From Poriferisodalis sp965203655 (GTDB lineage: Bacteria; Actinomycetota; Acidimicrobiia; Acidimicrobiales; Poriferisodalaceae): a DNA stretch of 64,000 bases. Below, piece by piece: positions 8,379 through 16,244 of the stretch; position 1 is the stretch's first letter, and the number at the start of each line of letters is the position of its first letter. The stretch lies in the NCBI RefSeq assembly GCF_965203655.1, contig NZ_CBDBDD010000004.1:124001-188000 (forward strand), written 5' to 3'. The translations under genes and the position numbers were made by a program. The notes under the pieces were generated by a model that was not told the origin of the DNA, did no database searches, and saw nothing but the letters and a program-made list of their open reading frames with translations.

Positions 8379-9431
8379 ATGAGCCAACAAACACACCCGC
8401 TCCTGCCCACCGAGACGCACGACGAGCTCGCACGTGAGAGCTTCGTGCAGGCCCTGAAGTCGCACATTGCGACCCGGGTCAGCCCCGGCGTGCGCGAGAT
8501 CTACGACCAGCGGTCCCGACCGCAGTGGATAGACGAGCACGGCGACGAACCGAAGGACCGTCACGAAGTCCGCGAAGCGCTCAGCTCGGACACGTACTAC
8601 CGACTGTGGAGCTCGGTGCGCCGATCCAGCCAGCACCTGCTGTGGAGCTCGGTCGGCGATGCCATTGCCCGGCAGGCCGACGAACTCGCTGAGCGTGCTC
8701 GCTCAGCCGATGCGGGGCTCGGGTCGTTGCGCCTCGACCCCGATCTGGAGATCCCCTGGTACAACGCCGACGTCGATATCCACGCCATGCCGGGTGGCTA
8801 CCGGGGCGAGTACATGGACGGCGACGTGTCGGTCGGGGCGCTGTTCGACCGGGGCGTGTACGTGTACGCGATGGGCCAGATGGGCGCCCTCAACGACGAC
8901 TACGGGCAGTCCGTCTGCCAGAACTTCCTGGCGGTCTCGCATCCCGACTTCTCGCCACGGCGGATCCTGGACATGGGCTGCACTTCAGGCAATTCCACGC
9001 TGCCCTACGTCGAGGCGTTCCCCGACGCCGAGGTCCACGCCATCGACCTCGGAGCGCCCGTGCTCCGTTACGCCCATGCGCGTGCTGAGGCGCTCGGTCG
9101 GGCGGTGCACTTCTCGCAGCAGAACGCCGAATGCACCGATTTTCCCGACGGGCATTTCGATCTGATCGTCTCGCACATCGTGATCCACGAGATGTCGCCT
9201 GCGGCATTGCGCCGGATGTTCGCCGAGTGTCGCCGCCTGCTGGCCCCAGGCGGGCTCATGGCGCACGCAGACTTCGCCGGGTACGCCGGTGTCGACCCCG
9301 TCACCCAGGCGATGATCGACTGGGACACCTACTACAACCACGGGCGCTGCTTGGGCTCGCGTCACGAGTTCGGCCATGGGTCCCCCCGTCATTGCCCGCC
9401 AACGACACTAGGGCTGTGCTCGCTGACGTAG
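8379..9431 (+). CDS. SAM-dependent methyltransferase, 3' end damaged
   Basis: This class I methyltransferase has an N-terminal helical region, the Rossmann motif I ILDMGCTSGNSTLPYVEAF, the acidic strand end VHAIDLGAP, and FDLIVSHIVIHEMS with the post-motif loop. After the conserved-looking DWDTYYNH, family similarity is lost and the frame stops at TAG 9429-9431. C-terminal-looking residues continue in other frames: DTRAVLADVADGRRM in the +2 frame, then in the original frame WELKTGLRPERPGGRW, ending at TAA 9495. Small indels at about 9345-9445 therefore seem to have broken the end, by real decay or by consensus error. ATG 8379 has a GAGGGA ribosome site; ATG 8364 is the alternative. Confidence 0.78.
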   Translation: MSQQTHPLLPTETHDELARESFVQALKSHIATRVSPGVREIYDQRSRPQWIDEHGDEPKDRHEVREALSSDTYYRLWSSVRRSSQHLLWSSVGDAIARQADELAERARSADAGLGSLRLDPDLEIPWYNADVDIHAMPGGYRGEYMDGDVSVGALFDRGVYVYAMGQMGALNDDYGQSVCQNFLAVSHPDFSPRRILDMGCTSGNSTLPYVEAFPDAEVHAIDLGAPVLRYAHARAEALGRAVHFSQQNAECTDFPDGHFDLIVSHIVIHEMSPAALRRMFAECRRLLAPGGLMAHADFAGYAGVDPVTQAMIDWDTYYNHGRCLGSRHEFGHGSPRHCPPTTLGLCSLT

Positions 9432-9549
9432 CTGACGGGCGGCGCATGGGAACTGAAGACCGGCCTTCGTCCGGAGCGTCCGGGCGGGCGATGGTAAGTT
9501 CACTTCGCACAACAGATCCGGCCGGGTCTCCGAGGGGGAAGGAGAGTCC

Positions 9550-9792
9550 ATGCCGATCGAGTCATCGGGCCACAGCGCAGGCAACCCGCGGCTGTACGAG
9601 GTGATCGAGGGTGCGCCCAAGGAAGGCGCGAGCCCGACGATCTGGGCGTGGCCGCAGATCATCGACTACCTCAAGGTTGCGGGACAGCCGGTGCAGGGTC
9701 CGTGGCCCCCGCACCAAGAACGCCGTCCCGATCCTGATGTAGAGGGAATGCCGAGGGCGGTGCCCGACCCCGGCGGGCCCGGCGCGCCCTAG
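9550..9792 (+). CDS. small hypothetical protein leading the cox operon
   Basis: This 80-aa protein is not recognised. The strong Shine-Dalgarno AAGGAG precedes the ATG, and coxM starts 15 bases after its stop, so it is very likely the first gene of the CO dehydrogenase operon. The sequence is aromatic in the middle (TIWAWPQIIDYLKVAG) and ends in a Pro/Gly/Asp-rich tail. No cysteines, membrane span or signal peptide are seen. Confidence 0.65.
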   Translation: MPIESSGHSAGNPRLYEVIEGAPKEGASPTIWAWPQIIDYLKVAGQPVQGPWPPHQERRPDPDVEGMPRAVPDPGGPGAP

Positions 9793-9807
9793 ACGAGGAG
9801 CGGTCGC

Positions 9808-10683
9808 ATGTACCCATCCCGATTCCGCTACGAGGCGCCCTCGACCGTCGCCGAGGCGATAGCCCTGCTCGCCGACGCCGACGGCGAAGCGAAGATCCTG
9901 GCGGGCGGCCAGAGCCTCATCCCGATGATGAAGCTGCGATTTGCCGCCCCGGCCATGCTGATCGACATCAACGGCATTGCCGGTCTCGACTACCACCACC
10001 CTGACGCCGACGGCACCTACCGGATCGGGGCGCTGTGCCGGCACGCTGATCTCGAGAAGTCGGCGACGCTCGCAGATGCTCAACCCACCATGGCCGCGGC
10101 GGCTCCGATCGTGGCCGATCCGCTGGTGCGCACGCGGGGCACGCTCGTCGGCTCGTTGTGTCACGCCGATCCCCAAGGCGACTGGGCCTCGGTGATGGTC
10201 TCGTTGGGCGGATCCATCGTCGCCCAAGGCCCGAACGGGCGCAGGTCCATCGCAGTGAACGACCTCATCGACGGTCCGTTCCAGACCGTGCTGGCCGACG
10301 ATGAGATCGCCGTGGAAGCTGTCGTGCCGGCAGCGATCGGGACGAGAGCCGGTGGCTATCTCAAGCTCGAGCGCCGGGTGGGCGACTTCGCCACGGTCGG
10401 CGTGGCCGTCTCCGCCGAGATGTCGGGCGCCACCGTGTCTCGGGCCGGCATCGGGCTCACCGGTGTCGGGCCGGCAACCATCAACGCCGCCGAGGCGGCC
10501 GGGTCCCTGGTCGGCACGTCGCTCGACGCCGATGCCCTCGACACCGCAGCTCAGCTTGCTGCCGAGGCGGCTCAGCCACGCTCCGACCACCGGGGGAGCG
10601 CCGACTACAAGCGTCACGTGGTGGCGACTTTTGTACGACGCATCGGGGCGCAGATCCAGCGATCCGGACAAGAGGCAGCCTGA
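9808..10683 (+). CDS. coxM: aerobic CO dehydrogenase, FAD-binding medium subunit (CoxM)
   Basis: This 291-aa FAD subunit passes electrons from the iron-sulfur subunit to the acceptor. It has the two flavin-binding motifs of the xanthine dehydrogenase family, AGGQSLIPMMK (about 32-42) and TRGTLVGSLCHADP (about 110-123). It comes first of the three structural genes. The order M-S-L is that of form I CO dehydrogenase operons; form II loci are S-L-M. A GAGGAG ribosome site precedes the ATG. The stop is one base before the coxS start. Confidence 0.95.
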   Translation: MYPSRFRYEAPSTVAEAIALLADADGEAKILAGGQSLIPMMKLRFAAPAMLIDINGIAGLDYHHPDADGTYRIGALCRHADLEKSATLADAQPTMAAAAPIVADPLVRTRGTLVGSLCHADPQGDWASVMVSLGGSIVAQGPNGRRSIAVNDLIDGPFQTVLADDEIAVEAVVPAAIGTRAGGYLKLERRVGDFATVGVAVSAEMSGATVSRAGIGLTGVGPATINAAEAAGSLVGTSLDADALDTAAQLAAEAAQPRSDHRGSADYKRHVVATFVRRIGAQIQRSGQEAA

Positions 10684-10684
10684 C

Positions 10685-11266
10685 ATGAGCACACTGTTCG
10701 AAGAGGTCCCGGCCAGCTTCGGTGACGATGTACCGGTTCGCCGGGTCACCTTGACCGTCAACGGCGAGCAGCGCGCCGCCGACGTGGAGCCTCGGCTGCT
10801 GCTGGCGCATCTCCTGCGCAACGGCTTCCGCCTGACAGGTACACACACCGGTTGCGACACCACCAACTGCGGCGCATGCACGGTGCTGTATGACGGCGTG
10901 CCGGTCAAGAGCTGCACGATGTTCGCAGTCCAGGCCGATGGCCATGACATCGGAACCGTCGAAGGCTTGGCAACTGCCAGCGAGCTGCACCCGATCCAGG
11001 AGGGCTTCAAGGACGAGCACGGCCTGCAGTGCGGTTTCTGCACCCCAGGCATGATGCTCGCCGCGAAGGCGTTGCTGGACGAGAACCCGAACCCCAGCGA
11101 GGACGAGATCCGCTGGGCGCTGTCGGGGAACCTGTGCCGCTGCACCGGCTACCAGAACATCGTCAAGGCAGTGATGTGGGCCGCCGACAAGCTCGGCGGC
11201 GCAGCGAGCGACGGCGACGACGGCAGCGCAGACGGCGCTGTCTCGGACGCGGACGGGGAGGGCTGA
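10685..11266 (+). CDS. coxS: aerobic CO dehydrogenase, iron-sulfur small subunit (CoxS)
   Basis: This 193-aa protein carries two [2Fe-2S] clusters. The plant-ferredoxin-type ligands are C57, C62, C65 and C77 (HTGCDTTNCGACTVLYDG...C). The C-terminal cluster ligands are C116, C119, C151 and C153 (LQCGFCTPGM and NLCRCTGYQNIV). A charged Asp/Gly/Ser tail after residue 170 is longer than usual. The start at 10685 follows the coxM stop, and the stop is one base before the coxL ATG. It relays electrons from the Mo-Cu site to the flavin. Confidence 0.96.
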   Translation: MSTLFEEVPASFGDDVPVRRVTLTVNGEQRAADVEPRLLLAHLLRNGFRLTGTHTGCDTTNCGACTVLYDGVPVKSCTMFAVQADGHDIGTVEGLATASELHPIQEGFKDEHGLQCGFCTPGMMLAAKALLDENPNPSEDEIRWALSGNLCRCTGYQNIVKAVMWAADKLGGAASDGDDGSADGAVSDADGEG

Positions 11267-11267
11267 G

Positions 11268-13649
11268 ATGGCGCTCGACGAGATCAAGATCGGCGGCCTC
11301 GGCGCCAGCCGGCGCCGGGTCGAGGACAACCGCTTCATCCGCGGCAAGGGCAACTACATCGACGACATCGTCCTGCCCGGGATGCTGCACATGGAGATCC
11401 TGCGCAGCCCGCTGGCCCATGCCCGTATCCGCTCCATTGACGCCAGCGCCGCCTGGGCCATCCCCGGCGTTCGCATGGTGCTGACCGGCGACATGCTGGC
11501 TGCCCGGAATCTGGCGTGGATGCCGACGCTGTCCTATGACACCCAGGCGGTCCTCGCCACTGACAAGGTCCGGTTCCAGGGCCAGGAAGTGGCTTGCGTC
11601 GTTGCCGATGACCCCTACATCGCCAAGGACGGCTGCGAGGCCATCGTGGTCGATTACGAACCGCTGCCGCCCATCGTCAACCCGGCCCAGGCCAAGGCTC
11701 CCGGCGCGCCGCTGATCCGCGACGACAAGACCGGCCAAGACTCCAACGTCGTATTCGACTGGGAGGTCGGCGACCGTGAGGGCACCGACCGGGCCTTCGC
11801 CGGGGCCGATGTGGTCTCGACCATTGAGATGCACTACCCCCGCTCGCACCCGTCGCCCATCGAGGCGTGCGGCTCGATCGCCGATTTCAACCGCGCGACC
11901 TCGAAGCTGACCGTCTACATGACCACCCAAGCGCCGCACATCATCCGGGCCGCGGTGGCCCTGGTTGCCGAGTTGCCCGAGCACATGATCCGCATCGTGT
12001 CGCCCGACCTCGGCGGCGGCTTCGGGAACAAGGTGCCGGTGTATCCCGGCTATGTCGTGTCGATCCTGGCGTCGATCCTGCTCGAGCGTCCCGTCAAGTG
12101 GATCGAGGACAAGAGCGGGAACCTCATCTCGACGGGCTTCGGCCGCGACATCTACCTCAAGGGCGAGATGGCGCTGCGAAACGACGGCCGGATTCTCGGC
12201 GTGCGGATGCATACCGACTCCGACCACGGCGCGTTCTTCTCCGATGCCCAGCCCAGCAAGTTCAAGGTCGGCCTGATGCACTCGGCCTTCAGCTGTTACG
12301 ACATTCCCGCCGCGCACCTCACCGCCCAAGGCGTCTACACCAACAAGGCCCCGGGGGGCGTTGCGTACCGGTGCTCGTTCCGGGTCACCGAGGCCATGTT
12401 CTTCCAGGAGCGCATGGTGCAGGCCGCCGCGTCCGACCTCGGCATGGATCAGGCCGAATTCCGCCGCATCAACCTGGTGCGAGACGACGACTTCCCCCAC
12501 CGCACGCCGTGGGGGTTTCTGACCGATTCGGGCCAGTACGGCAAGTGCCTCGACCTCGGTCTCGAAGCAATCGGCTACGAGGATTTCCTGCGCCAGAAGG
12601 AGGAGGCGCGCCAGCGGGGCCGGCTGCTGGGCATCGGCATCTCGACCATGACCGAGCCTCTCGGGGCGGGCAACAGCCGCGAGTACGACATCTTGGGCAT
12701 CAAGATGTTCGACTCCGCCGAACTGAAGGTCCACATGACCGGCAAGGCGCTGCTGCGCACCGGCGCCAAGACCCAGGGCCAAGGCCACGAGACCACCTGG
12801 GCGCAGATCGTGGCCCATGAACTGGGCATTCCTGCCGAGGACGTCCTAGTCGAAGAGGGCGATACAGACACAGCGCCATTCGGCATGGGCACCTACGCCT
12901 CGCGCAGCACGCCGGTTGCCGGAGCGGCGGTCGCGATGGTGTCGCGCAAGATCCGGGCAAAGGCCCGCCGCATTGCGGCGCACCTGCTGGAAGTGTCCGA
13001 GGAGGACATCGAGTGGGAGCTGGGGCGGTTCTCGGTCCGGGGCGCTCCCGACCGGGGCGTGACCATCCAGGAATGCGCGATTGCTGCCTACAGCAACATG
13101 CCCGACGGCATGGAGCCGGGCCTCGAGAACAACGCCTACTACGACCCGCCCAACCTGACGTGGCCGTTCGCCTGCTACATCGCCACCGTCGAGGTGGATC
13201 CCGAGACCGGCGTGTGGGACGTGCTGCGGGTGGTGGCAGTGGACGACTGCGGCGTGCGCATCAACCCGATGATCGTCGAGGGCCAGATCATGGGCGGGCT
13301 CACCGAGGCCTATGCCATGGCCAACATGCAGTTCATCACCTTCGACGAGGACGGCAACTGCATCGGCTCCAACTACATGGACTACCTGCTGCCGACCGCC
13401 TGGGAGACACCCGGCTTCGAGCTGCACGAGGTGGTGACGCCCTGCCCGCACCATCCCATCGGTGCGAAGGGCATCGGCGAGTGCGCCACCGTGGGCGGGC
13501 CGGCGGCGTTCGTCAACGCTGTCATCGACGCCATCGGCGATGACGGCGTGCGCAACATCGACATGCCGCTGCTGCCCGATCGGGTGCATGAGGCCATCAC
13601 CGCAGGCCACGACGTCTCCGGCGCGCCGCCGGTGAAGACAGAGCCATGA
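11268..13649 (+). CDS. coxL: aerobic CO dehydrogenase, large catalytic subunit (CoxL), form I
   Basis: This is the molybdopterin catalytic subunit (793 aa; Oligotropha CoxL is 809). The decisive feature is the active-site loop VAYRCSFR at residues 365-372. Its cysteine (C369) is the copper-bridging ligand of form I CoxL, whereas related hydroxylases carry AYRGAGR. The catalytic glutamate is in KGIGECATVGG (E738). DLGGGFGNK is a cofactor-binding loop. It oxidises CO with water to CO2, giving two electrons. The stop overlaps the next gene's ATG (ATGA). Confidence 0.97.
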   Translation: MALDEIKIGGLGASRRRVEDNRFIRGKGNYIDDIVLPGMLHMEILRSPLAHARIRSIDASAAWAIPGVRMVLTGDMLAARNLAWMPTLSYDTQAVLATDKVRFQGQEVACVVADDPYIAKDGCEAIVVDYEPLPPIVNPAQAKAPGAPLIRDDKTGQDSNVVFDWEVGDREGTDRAFAGADVVSTIEMHYPRSHPSPIEACGSIADFNRATSKLTVYMTTQAPHIIRAAVALVAELPEHMIRIVSPDLGGGFGNKVPVYPGYVVSILASILLERPVKWIEDKSGNLISTGFGRDIYLKGEMALRNDGRILGVRMHTDSDHGAFFSDAQPSKFKVGLMHSAFSCYDIPAAHLTAQGVYTNKAPGGVAYRCSFRVTEAMFFQERMVQAAASDLGMDQAEFRRINLVRDDDFPHRTPWGFLTDSGQYGKCLDLGLEAIGYEDFLRQKEEARQRGRLLGIGISTMTEPLGAGNSREYDILGIKMFDSAELKVHMTGKALLRTGAKTQGQGHETTWAQIVAHELGIPAEDVLVEEGDTDTAPFGMGTYASRSTPVAGAAVAMVSRKIRAKARRIAAHLLEVSEEDIEWELGRFSVRGAPDRGVTIQECAIAAYSNMPDGMEPGLENNAYYDPPNLTWPFACYIATVEVDPETGVWDVLRVVAVDDCGVRINPMIVEGQIMGGLTEAYAMANMQFITFDEDGNCIGSNYMDYLLPTAWETPGFELHEVVTPCPHHPIGAKGIGECATVGGPAAFVNAVIDAIGDDGVRNIDMPLLPDRVHEAITAGHDVSGAPPVKTEP

Positions 13650-14575
13650 GCCGCACCCGCGCGGTCGAGGGCTGGGGCGTGCTGGAGCGCGCCGTTGAAC
13701 TCGCACGCAGCGGCGAGCCGTTCGTGCTGGCGACGGTGGTCTGGCGCGAGGGACCGAGTTCGGGACAGCAGGGCTCGCGCGCCATCTACACGGCGTCCGG
13801 CGAGATGTACGGGTGGATCGGCGGCGCCTGCGCTGAGCCGACGTTCATCCGCGAGGCCATTGCCGCACTCGAAGCTGGCGTACCGCGCCTGCTGGCGCTG
13901 GGAGCGAGCGACCGATTCGGCGATCTCCCGCAGGGCACCACTGCCGTCGCCATGTCATGCCAGAGCGAAGGTGCCCTGCAGATCTACCTGGAGCCCGTCG
14001 TGGCCGTACCTCACCTGGTGATCGTCGGAAGCTCGCCGATGGCGGCAACGCTGGCGTCGCTGGCACACGAGCTCGACTGGCGTGTCGAGCAGGTCAGCGG
14101 GCCCGATTTCGGCGAGGGACTGCTCACGCCCCAGTCGATGGTCGTGGTGGCCACCCAGGGCCACGGCGATGAGGATGTGCTGGCGGCTGCGCTGAAGGCG
14201 GCGCCGGCCTATGTGGGCCTCGTCGCGTCCAGCCGGCGAGGCGAATCCGTGCGTTCGGTGCTGGCAGCCCAAGGCGTGCAGGACGACCAACTGGCCTCAC
14301 TGCGGGTACCCGCGGGACTGGATCTCGGCAGCACCACCCACAAAGAAGTGGCCGTATCGATCCTGGCCGAGCTGGTGCGGCTGCGGGCGCAGGGTGCATT
14401 CGCTGCCCCAGTCACCGCGCCGCCACCCGAGGTCTCGCTGGCCGTCGACCCCGTCTGCGGCATGACTGTCCAGATCGGTCCAGCCGCCCAGTCGCTGCAC
14501 GTCGGGGACGAGGTCTTCTACTTCTGCTGTGCGGGGTGCCGCACAACCTTCGCACGCGAGCGAGGAGTCGCTTGA
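13646..14575 (+). CDS. XdhC/CoxI-family maturation protein fused to a YHS metal-binding domain
   Basis: This 309-aa protein has two parts. Residues about 10-245 are XdhC/CoxI-like: ATVVWREGPSSGQQGSRAI and GWIGGACAEP form the N-terminal domain, and a Rossmann-like C-domain contains VVVATQGHGDEDVLAAAL. In this family these proteins insert sulfur into, or protect, the molybdenum cofactor. Residues 268-309 form a YHS domain: DPVCGMTV (C271), then FYFCCAGCRTTF (C294, C295, C298). YHS domains bind heavy metals, often copper or mercury. Fusion to a CO dehydrogenase maturation factor suggests a copper-delivery role for the Mo-Cu site, which is inference. It overlaps coxL by four bases and coxG by one. 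Confidence 0.9.
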   Translation: MSRTRAVEGWGVLERAVELARSGEPFVLATVVWREGPSSGQQGSRAIYTASGEMYGWIGGACAEPTFIREAIAALEAGVPRLLALGASDRFGDLPQGTTAVAMSCQSEGALQIYLEPVVAVPHLVIVGSSPMAATLASLAHELDWRVEQVSGPDFGEGLLTPQSMVVVATQGHGDEDVLAAALKAAPAYVGLVASSRRGESVRSVLAAQGVQDDQLASLRVPAGLDLGSTTHKEVAVSILAELVRLRAQGAFAAPVTAPPPEVSLAVDPVCGMTVQIGPAAQSLHVGDEVFYFCCAGCRTTFARERGVA

Positions 14576-15159
14576 TGCAGATCACCAACCAGTTCGAAGT
14601 GGCGCAGCCGACCGAGGCCGTATGGGATTTCTTCGGCGACGTTCCGCAGGTGGCCGCATGCCTGCCCGGCACGGAGCTGAGCACTGATCTCGGCGACGAC
14701 CGGTACGGCGGCACAGTGTCGATCGGTCTGGGACCGATCAGGCTCGACTTCGACGGCAGTGCCGAGATCACCCACCGTGACGAGGACGGCCGAACGATCT
14801 CGGTCAGCGCCAGCGGCACCGATCGCAAGGGCCGGGGACAGGCGACGCTTTCGCTCGACGCGAGCTTTGCGCCCACCGCAGGCGGCACCGCGGTGGACGT
14901 CGCCATGGATCTGCAGCTCTCCGGGCCGGCCGCACAGTACGGCCGGGGCCTGGTGGGCGACATCACGGCGGTGCTGCTGGGCGACTTCGCCGCCAACGTT
15001 CAGAACCGGCTCGCCGCGCTCGCGGAGGGTCGCGATCCCGACCAAGTCGAACAGGTGCAAGCCGCTGGCGGTTTCGCCATCGGTGTGCGTGCCGCGGGAA
15101 TGGGCCTCGCCCGCGTCGTGCGCCGGCTTGCCCTGCCGTACCGACCCGAGGCCGTCTGA
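14575..15159 (+). CDS. coxG: CO dehydrogenase subunit G family protein (CoxG)
   Basis: This 194-aa SRPBCC-fold protein has the CoxG signature MQITNQFEVAQPTEAVWDFF and VAACLPGTEL. CoxG proteins bring CO dehydrogenase to the membrane and have been linked to quinone delivery. Here the C-terminus (GGFAIGVRAAGMGLARVVRR) is amphipathic rather than a full membrane span, so anchoring may depend on partners. The start at 14575 shares the A of the upstream TGA. Five small membrane-protein genes follow at once. Confidence 0.92.
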   Translation: MQITNQFEVAQPTEAVWDFFGDVPQVAACLPGTELSTDLGDDRYGGTVSIGLGPIRLDFDGSAEITHRDEDGRTISVSASGTDRKGRGQATLSLDASFAPTAGGTAVDVAMDLQLSGPAAQYGRGLVGDITAVLLGDFAANVQNRLAALAEGRDPDQVEQVQAAGGFAIGVRAAGMGLARVVRRLALPYRPEAV

Positions 15160-15169
15160 GGAGGCGCTT

Positions 15170-15421
15170 GTGCTCTGGTGGATTGGAAACCTGATACTGC
15201 TCGTAGTGGTCGTGCCTGTCGCGCTCGCACTGCTGAACCGGGTGCTCGCCGCAATCGAGCGCATTCGCAAGGCCAGCGACGACATCCTGGCCGGCGGCGT
15301 GGGAATCATCGGCGAGCTCGACACCACGCAGGACTTGCTCGCGACCACTGACGAGACGATCACCGAAGTAGCGGACGGTGCGGTCCGCTACGCCGGCTCG
15401 GTCGGAAAGCTCCTGGGCTGA
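15170..15421 (+). CDS. small single-span membrane protein 1 of the cox operon
   Basis: This 83-aa protein starts at GTG after a clear GGAGG, ten bases behind coxG. One hydrophobic segment (IGNLILLVVVVPVALALL, about residues 5-22) is followed by a basic ER/RK patch and a helical region rich in Thr, Asp and Glu (TTQDLLATTDETITEVADG). No cysteines, histidine clusters or known domain are seen. It is the first of five adjacent genes with the same plan, probably parts of one membrane assembly for CO dehydrogenase. Confidence 0.82.
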   Translation: MLWWIGNLILLVVVVPVALALLNRVLAAIERIRKASDDILAGGVGIIGELDTTQDLLATTDETITEVADGAVRYAGSVGKLLG

Positions 15422-15429
15422 AAGGGGAC

Positions 15430-15660
15430 ATGATGCCTGCTGTTGCCTGGGTCACTGTCATCATCGGCGGCCTGATCATCTTGGCGGCCGCCGTCGGGCT
15501 GCTCCGGGTGGTGCTGCACCTCGTTGCGGTGCACCGCACGCTCACCCAAGTGGCCAGCGGCGTTCAAGTCATCGCCGAGCAGACCTCGACGGTGCCGACC
15601 GTGCTGCCGTCGGTCAACTCGACGCTCATGCCGGTTCACGACTTCTGCGAATCGATCTGA
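15430..15660 (+). CDS. small single-span membrane protein 2 of the cox operon
   Basis: This 76-aa protein starts at ATG (an ATGATG pair) after AAGGGG. The hydrophobic segment is AWVTVIIGGLIILAAAVGLL (about 6-25). The remaining fifty residues are short, polar and Val/Thr-rich and end HDFCESI. No known domain is seen. It lies eight bases after gene 1 and 13 before gene 3. It is the smallest of the five. Confidence 0.78.
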   Translation: MMPAVAWVTVIIGGLIILAAAVGLLRVVLHLVAVHRTLTQVASGVQVIAEQTSTVPTVLPSVNSTLMPVHDFCESI

Positions 15661-15673
15661 GGGAGGACACGCT

Positions 15674-15952
15674 GTGCTGCACGTACTCGCCCAGAGCTCG
15701 GACGCCGGATCCACCACCGGATGGGTGATCGGCTATGTCATCGGCATCGTCGTGGTGATCGCAGTGGTCGCCCTGGTGGTGCCGATCCTGATGCTGGCCC
15801 GCTCGATCGGCAATCGAGCAACCGAGATCAACGCCGGACTGGAAGACGCCGTCACCAACACGGCGGCGCTGTCGGAGCTGAACACGACGATCGCAGCGGC
15901 ATCGGTGATCGTTGACGGCCTCAAGCGCGGCCGGAACCGGTTAGGAGGCTGA
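15674..15952 (+). CDS. small single-span membrane protein 3 of the cox operon
   Basis: This 92-aa protein has a GTG start after GGGAGG. A short polar N-terminus of about 16 residues precedes a long hydrophobic span (VIGYVIGIVVVIAVVALVV, about 18-36). The cytoplasmic or external tail LEDAVTNTAALSELNTTIA is helical and resembles the matching part of gene 4 (LERAAANTADTALIADTAD), which suggests the two are paralogues. The end is basic (KRGRNRLGG). No known family. Confidence 0.8.
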   Translation: MLHVLAQSSDAGSTTGWVIGYVIGIVVVIAVVALVVPILMLARSIGNRATEINAGLEDAVTNTAALSELNTTIAAASVIVDGLKRGRNRLGG

Positions 15953-15953
15953 G

Positions 15954-16244
15954 ATGGAGTTGCTAGCTCTCACCGACACCCAAGAGAACCTGTGGTGGGG
16001 GGTCATCATCGGTGGTGCCGTCGTGATCGTGGCCGTGGTGGTGCTGCTCACCATGCTCGTGCTGCTGGTGCGCACGATCGAGCGCCGGGTGGAGACCATC
16101 AAGGACACGCTCGAACGGGCCGCCGCCAACACCGCTGACACCGCCCTGATCGCCGACACTGCCGACGGGGTCGATGCGGTGCTGACCGAAGGCCTCGAAC
16201 ACCACCTGTTCTTGGGCCGTGTACTCGACAAGGTGCGATCATGA
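15954..16244 (+). CDS. small single-span membrane protein 4 of the cox operon
   Basis: This 96-aa protein has AGGAGG directly upstream and starts one base after the gene 3 stop. A polar start (MELLALTDTQENLWW) leads into the span VIIGGAVVIVAVVVLLTMLV (about 17-36), then RTIERRVETIKDTLERAAAN, a charged helix with coiled-coil character. The N-terminal plan and the Asn-Thr-Ala helix match gene 3. Its stop overlaps gene 5 (ATGA). Confidence 0.82.
   Translation: MELLALTDTQENLWWGVIIGGAVVIVAVVVLLTMLVLLVRTIERRVETIKDTLERAAANTADTALIADTADGVDAVLTEGLEHHLFLGRVLDKVRS

Noticed and set aside
9429..9431. In-frame TAG in the methyltransferase as a pyrrolysine codon
   Set aside because: The residues around it do not align to the family in that frame, and matching pieces lie in another frame, so indels explain it better. 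Methyltransferases with pyrrolysine are of a different, methylamine-specific family.
11163..12818. Minus-strand open frame of 551 codons opposite coxL
   Set aside because: It covers the well-conserved coxL gene, has a composition rich in Arg, Gly and His typical of antisense shadows, and has no ribosome site.
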